Assembly (NCBI RefSeq): GCF_022539665.2
Contig: NC_081331.1
Span: 6,482,501 to 6,546,500, forward strand
DNA: 64,000 bases
Direction: 5' to 3'
Source: Daphnia carinata
Lineage: Eukaryota > Arthropoda > Branchiopoda > Diplostraca > Daphniidae
Below are positions 41,901-52,500 of this stretch, one piece after another. The translations under genes and the position numbers were made by a program. Under the pieces are notes generated by a model. It had not been told where the DNA came from. It saw only the letters and a program-made list of their open reading frames with translations, and made no database searches. Every line of letters starts with the position of its first letter. Within the stretch, counting starts at the first letter, position 1.

Positions 41901-42800
41901 AAATTTTCCTCCTCACTATGCGGTTACACTGACGGCTCGAAGTCCCCCATTTCCAACGTCACAACATGCGCGGCCGTGTTTCCCACAATCAATGTGGCAA
42001 AATCATGGACCCTACGTGAAGGATCGAGTGTCTTCACAGCCGAACTTCAAGCCGTCAAACAAGCCCTGCAAATAGTGTATAATCTGAATTACAGCCCACC
42101 AGCAACTACGATTTTTATTGACTCCAGCTCGGCCATCAAGGCCATAACCTCCACAGACCCCTCAGATAACGAGGCAATCCCAGAGATCCGGGAACTCATA
42201 GAGAGTCTTAAATCAAGTGGCACACTAACCACACTCGCATGGATACCGAGCCACTCTGGGATCGAAGGAAACGAACGAGCGGACAAACTCGCAGCGAGGG
42301 AATGCGCAAACAAACAGGGATCGGTAATAGCCAACAACCTCTCCCCCAGTGAAAAATGCTCCTTAATAAAACAGACCTGGGCAGAGGACTTCCTAATGGC
42401 TTTGAAAAAGTGCCACAAACGTAGTGTCCAAGTTATGTCCTCCCTCAGACCCAAGGCCTGGTATACGCACAAGGACAGAAAAATAACAATTTGCCTACAC
42501 AGACTACGGTCAGGCCACCATTATCTTAACTCCTTCAGCCACAAAATCAACCCGGAGGCCGACCCCAGATGCCGAATGGGATGTGAAACCATAGAGGACC
42601 CCCACCACGTACTGGTAGAATGCCCAAAGTACGAACAGTGCCGCCAAGAAATCCGCAGCTACCTCGCCAGCAATAACCTCGAGGTGAATCACGACAATAT
42701 ACTAGGTCTAAACACCTCAATCAGCCTCCAAAAACAACTAAAAATAAGGAATCTCATGGCCAAGTTCCTGACCAAAACCTCGTTAGTGAACATCATTTGA
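38973..42800 (+). CDS. LINE ORF2, endonuclease / reverse transcriptase / RNase H
   Basis: 1275 residues without interruption. N-terminal AP-type endonuclease: MQWNARGL, MLSETHWN, VIGGDFNAHHSMW and SDHLPLIL. Reverse transcriptase: LLKPGKPAEDPTSYRPISL, QQAGFRRGCSTADHI, FLDLAKAYDTVW, GVPQGAVLSPTLFN and the catalytic YADD in LLYADDITIYT. RNase H at the C terminus: YTDGSKS, ELQAVKQAL, IDSSSAIKAI and WIPSHSGIEGNERADKLA, giving the D-E-D-D set. A final Cys/His stretch CRMGCETIEDPHHVLVEC follows. All catalytic residues I can identify are present, so it could be active. Base composition is A/C-rich, unlike the host genes around it. Confidence 0.93.
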   Translation: MINRPTTTPTENNFKCMQWNARGLTKAKLEEFRNFIALVNPEIVMLSETHWNKSFNVKFRSYHILKKDRPDKQGGGVAILVHKQLISSPIIIKQSATVEAIGVSVVLVNNNPLDFLSVYVPKGDCEVHEMEHLLSRQNRTVIGGDFNAHHSMWESGTQTNKAGRSIYTALLNSQDMCLITPVDLGTRIDPSTGKSSTIDLTITSAGLAAAASIEVGPYLGSDHLPLILTLNNTPTRSTGRPPTWIINEKKWGEWNNRLDKHLTEVNFPNIGDPETAATTFTNAINTANKTCFKQTQPQPKKCVAQNCPWWNEECYKRVKNARKAFREWCKTPLSSSKRTEWRKAEALKKKCIIAAKKKAWESFVTNLGTNDQPKLWSFTKGMTGKGSNPSPDGTTIKANEVSYNTPKEKAELFLDLFSGVHPSNIPTNNTFDLIINGKISSSHPSILNDPITMEEIEKCLPKSKSKAMGIDLIHNSMLRNLSSKNKSHLLQLFNTLLSKGHVPDHWKQSIVIPLLKPGKPAEDPTSYRPISLTSCLCKSLERVIANRLHWFLESKGKINRQQAGFRRGCSTADHIIQLEADIKLSFSKKSSTVAVFLDLAKAYDTVWTQGLLVKLARLGISGPILAWIKNFTTGRSMCVRIGDQTSQLKTIENGVPQGAVLSPTLFNIMLIDLPTHPPPIKTLLYADDITIYTSTRSPVDAEVTLQPALEKLHRWSREWRLDFAPAKSSTVVFTRSYKPGADPLLFLNGHRIPSHPTAKFLGVWFDQKLLWKTHIEQVTKKCLNLKSLFRIIANTKYGPSANTLLLLFKNLVRSKIDYGLMAYGNASKTNLEKINVVSRAILRNILGSKPSTPTEIIYAESGTEPIAARRRWLTSKYIVNLGHKPNNPTYRTARSLHDHPAKYPTRSAPCLAEEIENIKLLGLDTFPHTTHLPSHYKYPPPSRPPTCKTLWFPLTKKAAMECQARTVSTFKAMLEEKFSSSLCGYTDGSKSPISNVTTCAAVFPTINVAKSWTLREGSSVFTAELQAVKQALQIVYNLNYSPPATTIFIDSSSAIKAITSTDPSDNEAIPEIRELIESLKSSGTLTTLAWIPSHSGIEGNERADKLAARECANKQGSVIANNLSPSEKCSLIKQTWAEDFLMALKKCHKRSVQVMSSLRPKAWYTHKDRKITICLHRLRSGHHYLNSFSHKINPEADPRCRMGCETIEDPHHVLVECPKYEQCRQEIRSYLASNNLEVNHDNILGLNTSISLQKQLKIRNLMAKFLTKTSLVNII

Positions 42801-43950
42801 ACTAGGAGGAAATGGAATGAATACACCTATCCCCCATAACACAGAATAAACATGAAGTGGACACTTACACTGGTGGTGGAAGACTCGCATCCAAACTGGC
42901 AAGCAAGGCACAAATTCCAAGCAGGTGATACCACAAGGCACTTTCAATACCCAGGAGTGACAACTCCCCCTGTCACAACAACCTATGTAAAGTAAACCCA
43001 ATATACAGAATTACAGACGGAAGCAAAAATGTAAAAACGTGGATACTATACCAGCTCCCTGCCACTTTGGTGACAAAGAATCTCCCGGCAACTGAACTAG
43101 CCAGTCATCAGGCCTATAAACAGATAATCCAATTGATACAACCTGATTTGGGTCTCACCACAAACACAACAGCCTATTTAAAGTAGAGAAGGCATTAATC
43201 ACATTTGATAAATGGAAAACGCACAACAAACCTCAACCAAATTTACCATAACACACAGCATATAAGATCCCCTCTCCAGCCTACACACAAATGGCTAATG
43301 GAAATAGCCAACCTCAGCCATAAGAGCAACGTTGCTAACCATCCAACCAACGTTAATGTAATGCTCCCACAGCATCACAGCCAGGCCAACCTAAACACAG
43401 GTGAAGAAAAAACAAACCATAAGGACAAAACAAAACAAACAAGTGCGCCCCAAACTAGGAAAACAAACACCACGACATCCCTAAACACTTACATCACACG
43501 AGAACGCCACCGAGTAATAGGTATAACACTGGTACACAACACAGTCAAAAAAAACGAGTCGCTGAACAAAGGGGACGCCATGACCACACGCTGAGAAATA
43601 ACCGCCGCATTGGAAAGCAGCCTCGACATTGCCAGTTCACCTCTACACAGCCAGATGTCTCAACTGCCGTACCCACCCCCCCCCTACCCACAAACGCCAT
43701 CTATATCGAAGTAATACTCAACGACACACAAACGCCGGTGCGGAAGGTCTTCAATAATCTAAGAAGACCAGTGGCTGCGACGGGATGGCACCGTCGTCTG
43801 CAGCCTGCACCAAACTGTCACCAATTCACCAATTCACCAATACCCAAAATCCCGAATGGGTTAAAATATGAATCCCGAAAAGGCTTATCAGGTTATCAGG
43901 ATACTCGCCTGTTCGCTACTCCTATGCTGGCTTCAAAATAAAATTACATC

Positions 43951-44631
43951 ATTTCAGAATTTGAGGTCAAAATACTAGTGTACCATACCTATCCCCAATC
44001 ACAAAGATAAATCCAAGGATATACGGTCAATTAAAAAATACCAAGGAAAAGTATACGTACATTGATTTCTTTGAAGATCAAAACCATAAATTCAAGCAAC
44101 ATATACTGGAATGCACTCAAGGCGACAAGAAATAGATATTACCTGATCGCCACGACTTTTCAATGATTGTACAATGGAGAAAAAATTCGTCGGCCGTCAA
44201 AAAATAGACCATATAAAACTAACTAAAACGTAAACCCGGATTATTAGTGGTTAAGGAAACGTTAGTTGCCAAAGTGGTATGAAAATAACATTTTTGTTTT
44301 TCTACTGTACGTAGTTCTAAACTGTGCCAACGTCCCACATCCATTAAATAATTAACGGAGTACGCTACTAACACCACCTACTATTACTGAATCAAAATGA
44401 TTGAAGTTGTTTAATGTATAACGAATAACGATTCACAGGAATCCCATATTAATGGTAAATTTTAAACGTTCAGTAAATCTTCAGAATAGAAAACACAGGA
44501 AACATTTGGTCGACACTGAAATACTTAGCTCAAACAAAAATGTCAGTGATGAAATGTGAACATGAAATTGCCAATGTCCAGTGTTAAGCAAAGATGAACA
44601 ATCTCGGACTTAAATTCATGCAAAGTTCAGG
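43951..44631. other. Intergenic, 3' of FAM8A1
   Basis: AT-rich sequence between the LINE and the FAM8A1 stop codon. Nothing recognised beyond likely 3' UTR. Confidence 0.35.
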
Positions 44632-45654
44632 TCATTCAGTTTCAACAACGATCGTACCACAAAGAATATCATAAAGCGTGCGATTGTGTTGCACAACCAT
44701 CAGTGGGAGGAAAGTTGGAAACAGAATAGCTGTCCCCATATTCTTTAGGAATGCTCGACCAAGAGATCTCCAAAACGTGACGCCTGTCGCAGGTTGCACA
44801 AGTACTCGACTTTCGCCTATTATGATAAATTTAATAATCGGTAAACGATAGTTATTTAGTAAAACACAGTACAAATGGATGACACGGTACATACCAACAG
44901 GGACACACTTGGTGCAGGAGATTATACTTATGCCCATTGTTCGTTTTCCTGGGGTGCCACCTTGCAGGGTGAAGCAAACCTCATAAAAAACTACTAGCAA
45001 ACGATGGATCAATTCAATAGTCAATAAATTTGCTGTGATTGCCATAGCCATTTCATAATCAGTTTCTTCTGTTAGGTCAGTGTCCGTTTGAAAAAAATTT
45101 GAATCTCTGTTGGTGTAAACATTGTTATTATTATAATTTTAATCAATTGGCATTTAGATTAGAGCTTACTCCATGTTCCAAGCATCTAGGACAGTTAATG
45201 TCAAAAATGCTTTGATGAAAAACAGCAAACCAAAATCAATAACTTCAGCCAACAATCGTTTGGAAAGCTTAGGAACTTCAAAAACTCTTCCTGTTTATTG
45301 TTAATACTGTAAGATTAACATGTGTAGGAATTCATGTGTAACCTTGGCTCATTTGAACCAGAGCAGCATACCTTCAATTTGTGCTTCTGCTGGGATGGAA
45401 CCTGGGACATTAGACTGTTGTCTCTGTTGGTGGTTTTGTACCTGTGGTTCTGGTGGAGCTGAAACTTCTGGGCTAGGTAATGGTCGATACCGACTTTGAA
45501 TAAATAGCGAAGGCATTAAATATGGAAGGCATTGCAATGCCTGCCATTGATAAGCTTCACCTAACCAGCTTCTCAGCTGATCGGTATATTCTGCCATTCC
45601 TTGGGGTTGTCCAGCAGAACCTACACTTTCTGATTCATCCACAATACTACTCAT
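44632..45654 (-). CDS. FAM8A1: FAM8A1-like RDD-domain membrane protein
   Basis: FAM8A1 is an ER membrane protein that acts with the Hrd1 ubiquitin ligase complex in ER-associated degradation. Exons 45654-45372, 45290-45170, 45106-44895 and 44816-44632 close in phase to 266 residues. The N-terminal part has YTDQLRSWLGEAYQWQALQ. The RDD region has a first membrane segment (EVIDFGLLFFIKAFLTLTVL), a second (ANLLTIELIHRLLVVFYEV), then QGGTPGKRTMGI, and a last hydrophobic stretch (AILFPTFLPLMVV) before NRTLYDILCGTIVVE. The start at 45654 is the first ATG; the frame is open upstream only from a TTG. Confidence 0.88.
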
Positions 45655-46589
45655 AATATAGGTATTTTGGAGTGTGGACTCGAAAACGATTTGACTTAGT
45701 TCTAGTTTTTGTTTCAAAGATTACATTAACAGAAACCAAAACAAAAATCAGCTGAGGGAACTAACGCATCGATAGCTGGATATCGATCTAGAATCAAGTG
45801 ATATTCATAGTATTGAGATCGACTGATCGCGATAGGTAGATACACTGGAAAAACATGGGCTTCTGCATGCCTTAAGGCACGGATAGGAATGGGGAAACTA
45901 TCGTTTGAGTTACATAAAACCACTTCTTTCGCTAAGAATTCCTGCAATCTTATTTATTGGTATCAGCTCGTCAAAACGGCGGTAAGTTCAATCCTTAAAG
46001 AGTTGCATCTACGGGTTCAGACTGGATAGCAGACTCTACATTAAAGCTAATATGCAAAACGAATGGTAATAAATGTTTGCCATATTTTGGTTTCTCTGTT
46101 GGACGGTCCGGAATGAAAATTTTTATATTTTAGACGCCATTACTGAAATATACCATGAAGATGATAAAATCAATGGTTTAATACAAATTTTTAGAAATGA
46201 ATCGAAGACCATCGGTTCATCACGAAGAGGTTCGTATTTGACGAAAAAGTAATCCAACTACCTTATTCTCGAAGCAATAAATGTAACTTGGAATGCAAAA
46301 TGTCCATACAATTTCCTAAAAAAAAAGGCATTTCTAAATTCCTCCTATAAATTCATCACGAAAATCAAAATTTAGAAAATATGGTCGGTCTGCGCTTTAT
46401 TGTCTTGTCTAAAAAGGTGATATGTAGTACGACGAACCTACGATAGTAGGCGAACAGTTTCGATCTTGTGGTAATACCAATGGGTAAAGAAGTAAATGTT
46501 TTAATAAATTAAGTCTATGAATTTTTGCTAAATTGCTGAAAAAATATGTGCCAATAGAAATAGATAGAAAGTAGGCTAAAACCAAAAAT
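45655..46589. other. Intergenic between FAM8A1 and dynein-2 heavy chain
   Basis: Contains the FAM8A1 promoter region. Several ATCGAT/TCGCGA-type words near 45775-45835 resemble the DRE element of arthropod housekeeping promoters but none is a perfect copy. A 73-codon ORF at 45726-45947 (-) has no recognisable domain. The right part should be the dynein 3' UTR. Confidence 0.35.
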
Positions 46590-49500
46590 TCAATCTTTGA
46601 GTGATAGAGCAATACCAGCTCTGTACCAGTCGTCAACCATACCACAAGCAAAAGGTATGTCGAGTACTGTAATCAAGCGCTGTCGTTCCTCGTCAACATA
46701 CAGTGGCACTTTCACAGTATGCAACCCATTGGTCCGAGAAGAGTTCTGCAAACCCCATGGAAATGGTGCGTTAAACTAATGCATAGACTGATGAAAATAA
46801 TGGATACTGTACGAACCACTTCATCATCTGGTAACCACGACAAATAACAATGCGGAATTAAATTCCACGATGGAGTGTCTGGATAGCATTCATCTATTCC
46901 GACTCCTGATGCCATTCGGGCACCCTGGATGTGTATTCCGTTCAAGGTAGCAGTGATTTCATCAGATGCCCGTAACTGACCCTTGGATAACGGCGGCTTG
47001 TCCCATAACACCAATAACTGTAGAGAATCCATGGAAACTCCCAATTCTCTGTGAATTTTAGGGTGAAAAATTTTCAATTATGACTTTTAAAGTTTCAGTT
47101 TTTCAACCATTGCTAAATGCTACCTTGCACAATGTTGCCGGTGCACACTAAAGAAAGCCTCTGGGTTCATTAGCTCTGATAAATCTAAAACCTTGGTCAA
47201 TAATTGGCTCTTTTGGACTGATGGCAACCATTCTTCCGTAAGCGATCGAGCTCGTTTCACAAGAGAACGAAGAAACTGTTCTACTTGTAATGGTCCTTCC
47301 CACAAAGTGTACCACGATTTAGGAGTCTGGTAATGAAAAAAACCGCATCGGTTTAGTTCTTCAATACGCTGTCACTTTTTTGTGTGAATAACAAAGTACC
47401 TTCAGCGAAGAAATGTCAACTGCGGATTCCATCAGCGACAAGGACAACGGCAACCCAGATTTGAGAGATCGGTTTATGGCGGCCAGACACTGATGTACAA
47501 TATGTATCAAACGAACAGCCAATGCGCTTTCGGCCACAACGAATGCTGCCAACGGGCTCGATTGCACAGTTTCTGATAGTGATGAAATCAAGTCTTTGTT
47601 GGTCAAGAACGATGTTCCCTAGTTTAGATCAATCAAGCGTGTATGTTACATGTAAGGCATAAAACCTGTTTTTGTAATCAATGACAAATACCTGTAACAG
47701 GGATTTCCACGTACTGAAAACGGGGCTTAGCTTGTTCATTAATAGTTTGGCATCCCCGGTGACGTGCTGAGCTGTAGCCTGATAAAATGCTGGAAGGCAA
47801 AAGTCAATTTTAAATATCCAATGATACCCCATACAAAGTTAAAATCACAAAAGTACCTTTCAAACAAGCTGACAAGTAAATACTGTGATTGTATTGGACA
47901 GTCGTGTCAATGTTAGGTGGTAGCCCGAAGTATGATGATTTGTCTGTTTCAGGTAAATGGCGAACAATCCTTGCATAGTCCTAATATTGAATAAGAAAAT
48001 AATTAATAAATATAATAGTAGCACGCTTGACCAACGTTAAGAAGTTTTAATATATACCCGAAGGCTTTTCGACAATGGAATAGTAATTTCGTCATTAATA
48101 GCGAATCTTTCTTTTCCAAGGACGTCGTCGTTAAAGTACTGGGCTAGATAGGATCGAAGTATTCTCAGATCAAAGCTGTTATCAATACGACCACCATAAA
48201 TGACGTTCAATAGTAATCCGTTGAGATATTCCCAGCGATTACCTGCAAATCGTTTTGATTCGTTGTTGTCATATCAACCAACGATAAATAATGAATAACC
48301 AATACACACGTGTATGTTTGAACTTTAAAATGCGTAGGCTTACCCGAATCATCAATTTCTCTGAAAGCCTGCCCAAGGACTTCAGTTGCCGCTCGAAGAT
48401 CCGATTCGTTGAATTCATGCTTTTTTAGCCAACCTTGGGGAACGTAATTTCTTCTTTCCTGTTTAGAAGGAGATGAAATCAGGAATAATGATGAAGAACT
48501 AACTAGACCTACTTGAACAACAGCATGAAACCATGCTAATACGAACAACGCCTGCATGTGAATAGGGGAATCAGGCAAAGTACTCGAGTTCCAGGCTTCC
48601 ATAATTCGATTCAAGTTGCGTTTCATTCCTTGAGGTGCCTGTCGTCAAAAATCGATTTATGAATTTCAGATGGCAAGGGGAGAAAGTCGAAGTAGATACC
48701 TCGCTGACTATTTTCTTGCACCGTTGGAGAAGTGAAAGTGGCAAGGTAGAAACGGGTTCGGCCGTCATCCACAAACGGAAATCGACATGGAGATCATCGC
48801 TTTCCTCGCCACTAAGTTGGTTTATCAGCCGATCGAGAACTGGTAGCCAACCAGTAACTAAATGAACATTTTTCAGACAAATCCAATGTCCATTTCGAGC
48901 TGCTTGTCTCACGAACTCGGTTGCTTTTTCAGTTTCGTCGGTACCCATGGCGATCTCGACCAAACGATTGTCACCCAACGTGTCTCTGGCGAGTTCTTCG
49001 AGCTCAACAGTCATATCATAAGCACCTGAGCCATCACCAGGCAGCAGCACCAAAACAGGTTCAGCAGCAGAAGTCTCGATTAAAATAGTTCGCAAGCTTG
49101 ATGTTGCTGGGAATAACTCTGTCAATTCTAAACGAGTTTCGATCCAATGCAAAGTCAGAAATCAAAATCTTATAAACGTCAGGAGGTGCTTGTTGTTTAC
49201 CCAACGTCCTGGAGAGGAACTGTGTCAAAACGTCTATCAGCTTCTCAGGATAAATGGCTTGGACAACTAACACTTGTTGGAAGGGGGAAAGGGCCTGGCT
49301 GATGGCAGGCGGAATCGGCGTGCTGGATTTAGTCCACAGCGTAGTATCCTCCAGATGTAAGGCCGCGAATATGCTCGGAAAAAACGCCTATAACAAAATT
49401 GCGATTCGTATTTTTGAATGAAAATAAATCACGTAAAGTAATAAGCACTTTTAATGCCGACACGCTGGGCAAACGACTTGCGTCAATCCAACTCGGACGT

Positions 49501-52500
49501 TGAATCTGATTTGACTGGACTCTAGCAGATTTTTGTCCAGCAAACAATTCCCATTCCTAGTTGAAACAATGTTACTTGTCTGCTCCAGTTTAAAGAAAGT
49601 GTATGTCTATTACGTTTGGTTGGAAAATATGGCCGCACATTTCTCTTACGATGTGAGCAGCGGCCACCATTTTATCTGGTTTGAACACTGCCCGAGACAC
49701 CATGGTGTATACTGTCTTGAGAAGACGTTGTCGAATAAAGCCCAGTTTTTCTGGACCATTCTCAATCTAAACAAATAGCATGTGACATTAAGAGCTTCAA
49801 TCATAATGGAGGCTCTGCAGCCGTGAGATTGATTACGTTTTTGGAATCCAAATTCTTGAGGAATATTTGCATAAATGCCTGCACAGAAAACTGATAGCAA
49901 TGGTTGAGCTTCGAAAGCTCTCGAATGGCGAAAAACAAACGACTTGCAAACTGAGCCAATTCGTTATACGTTGATCTCTCCTTTTCCAACGAATATTGTA
50001 ATGCAAGTGACTCCTTTAGCGATTGCCCTATCGTAGCACTTGATTGCTTTAATTCTCTCAGTGATGTGAGCACATCCTAAATAAGAAAAAAACAGTTAGC
50101 CATTTCATTTGCTACGTATGGCTATTAAATAGAATATCGAGTTTTAACTGTGTTTTCTAAAATGTTTCCTTTTGAATTTCCTAGAGTTTGAAGAAGTTTC
50201 TCTTCCAACTGTGCCAACTGCAGTTTGAGCTGCTCTTCTTGCTCTAGAAGCTGTTTTTTGCGTTGTTCCAGTTCTGGGTTCTCATGTTTGACTGTCAATG
50301 CGACGAGCTGCCAGTTGTTAACAATGGAATAAATATTAAGCTATTAATTCCAGGACACGATTGAAGCAAATATGAATACCTGTTCGGATAGTCCTGCTTC
50401 TGTAGTGTTGAAATTGATAGTATTTACCAAAGCGTTGGCTTGTGGAGAAGCCATAGGCGCCAAGCCCGTCGACCGACTGAAGAGAAACAACCGAAAATTG
50501 TCGTTCCAGTCAACTAGTTTGTCGCCCAAACGCACGAGTTTTCTCACACCTGGAACAACAAAGAAATTTTGTCGGCAGTCAAACACATTTGCTGCTCACC
50601 GTACGCTTTTTATTGAGGGATTTACCTTGAATAACGTAGTCATTACGGAGAACGGGGAAAAGAATTGGATCTATGGCGTCGACGTCTTGAATAATTATTA
50701 CCTTACCAAACCTATAAATTCAGTTCATCAGAAATGAAAACAAAAGCAACATTATTAAATAACGTTAAACCTGATGGCGAGATCAAGAATGTTGGCGAAG
50801 CGCTCGTCTCTTTGTGAAGTAGTTTCGACAGTCATAGATTTATAATGCGCCATAATCCACTGAATGCTTTTGCCAGTAGCATCAAGTATGTGGGGGTATA
50901 ATGTGCCCTTTCAAATAAAGTTTGTTATAACTCGTTCTATCTTTCATTGAAAACGGAACCTACTTGCGTGATGGCTAGTGCATTATCCACGGCCAAATCA
51001 TCAGCTGCCAAGCCTTCGGATCGCCAAAGCATTAATTCTTGTTCGCTAGTCAAGAAATTCTTTAGCGAGAAAATCACTTCTTCATTGTCCTTTCTAGTTT
51101 CGGTGATGTTAACATGTTGTGAAAGCTTAAGTTGAGCCAACCAGCGAGACAGCGAATTTTTCCTCTCATCTTCCGTGGAACACGAAAGAAAATTTATGAA
51201 GGCAGCCGCCAACAGAGCGTGAAAAGCTACATTTTGACGATCTTGTTCCAGTTCTTCAAGCTATCCGAAAATGTAGCAAAAATTCATTCATTTTTGCACA
51301 GAGAAAGTTTATGATTATCCCTCCTTTTTTGAGGGGGTAATAAATTATACCTGTAATCGCCAACGGTCGTATTCATCCGCCAATTCGAGCACCAAGTTCT
51401 GCGAAACACTTAGCGTCTGTCTGGCTTTCTTGAGGCCGATTTCAATTTCGCTGGCTTCGCGAGTCGACACGGACAGCTGATCGCGCAAGAATGCCACCTG
51501 TTTGTCCACGTCGTTTAAGCCAGTTGCTAAACGATTCATGTTATCTTCAGCCGCTTGAAGATTCCTAATGCAAGCAAAAAAAATGAGGAGTTTAAAGGGG
51601 ACCGATGATAATTGTACGAGTATTTATACCTTCTAAGATTGGCTTGTTCTTGTTCCAGTGGTGTGATCCTTTCCAGAACTCGGGAGTAGCTGACATTAGC
51701 ATGAACCCAAGCCGCTAAAGGAGCAGCAGCAGCTGAGGCTCGACGGGCCACTCTGTCGTCGAAGGATTCTTTCCTGCGGTTTAGCAGCTGTTCGACCGCT
51801 CGTCGGCTATCAACCGATATTTTCCGTGCGTCGAAGGATCTACGATAAGCAAATTGGATTGGTTTTTGAAATGGGTATTACTTTATTTCATTACAACGTC
51901 CCTTCCTTGTTTTTTTTAACCAGTACACATTGAGACAGTTTAATATTGACGATTTTTCGTCACGTAGTGCAAACAGCGAAAGCCAAACACGCCGCGTTAC
52001 ACCCACATAAACAAATATGCGTAGAACAGACGAAGGAAAACAGCAAAAGTATGGCGAAGAATTTTCGCGTGATGAGATAGAAAGCGTGAAAAAGTGGTAA
52101 GAAAAGCTCCCTGTTTTCGTACATCCATACACACGATATGATGTTCAATATTCTCTGGCGCATTCGTGCGGAAAGGAATACAAAACTTGCGAGGACAAGC
52201 TTCGAAGAACGTGAGCGACGCCCGTTCCGAGACTCCAACGCTCATCAAATACGATGCGATGAATCAACTTTTCTGCTCATCTTGAGCAGCTGTTCTTTTA
52301 TTGTTAACGTACTAAACTTGATGGAACTTCCGAAGAAGTTTTATTTTTATTTAATATTAGCAACAAAGTTGAATAATAATATTAAGCTCTGGACTGGAAC
52401 TATCGGTAAAGTAGAGGGGGAAAAGCAATCGAAGGTGAAAGTCTGAAAACGATGCCGGGGCTATTCGAAACAACGTTGGGTTTCTAAAACAACGCACATT

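Larger units (their letters stand above)
37430..43950 (+). mobile_element. Non-LTR (LINE) retrotransposon with RNase H, two intact ORFs
   Basis: Two long overlapping ORFs (gag-like, then endonuclease-reverse transcriptase-RNase H), followed by about 1.1 kb of A/C-rich noncoding sequence with the same strand bias as the ORFs, ending near an AATAAA at 43937. Presence of an RNase H domain together with an AP endonuclease and a CCHC ORF1 points to the I-group (I/Nimb-like) rather than Jockey. No stops or frameshifts were seen, so insertion is probably recent. The ends are estimates, because no target-site duplication was identified. Confidence 0.85.

Noticed and set aside
39623-42692. Minus-strand ORFs opposite LINE ORF2
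   Set aside because: Shadows of the long plus-strand ORF2; no motifs.
43205-43594. 129-codon ORF after LINE ORF2
   Set aside because: Low-complexity A/C-rich frame in the LINE 3' noncoding region; no domain.
45770-45840. DRE-type promoter elements upstream of FAM8A1
   Set aside because: Only partial matches to the 8-bp core; too weak for a feature call.
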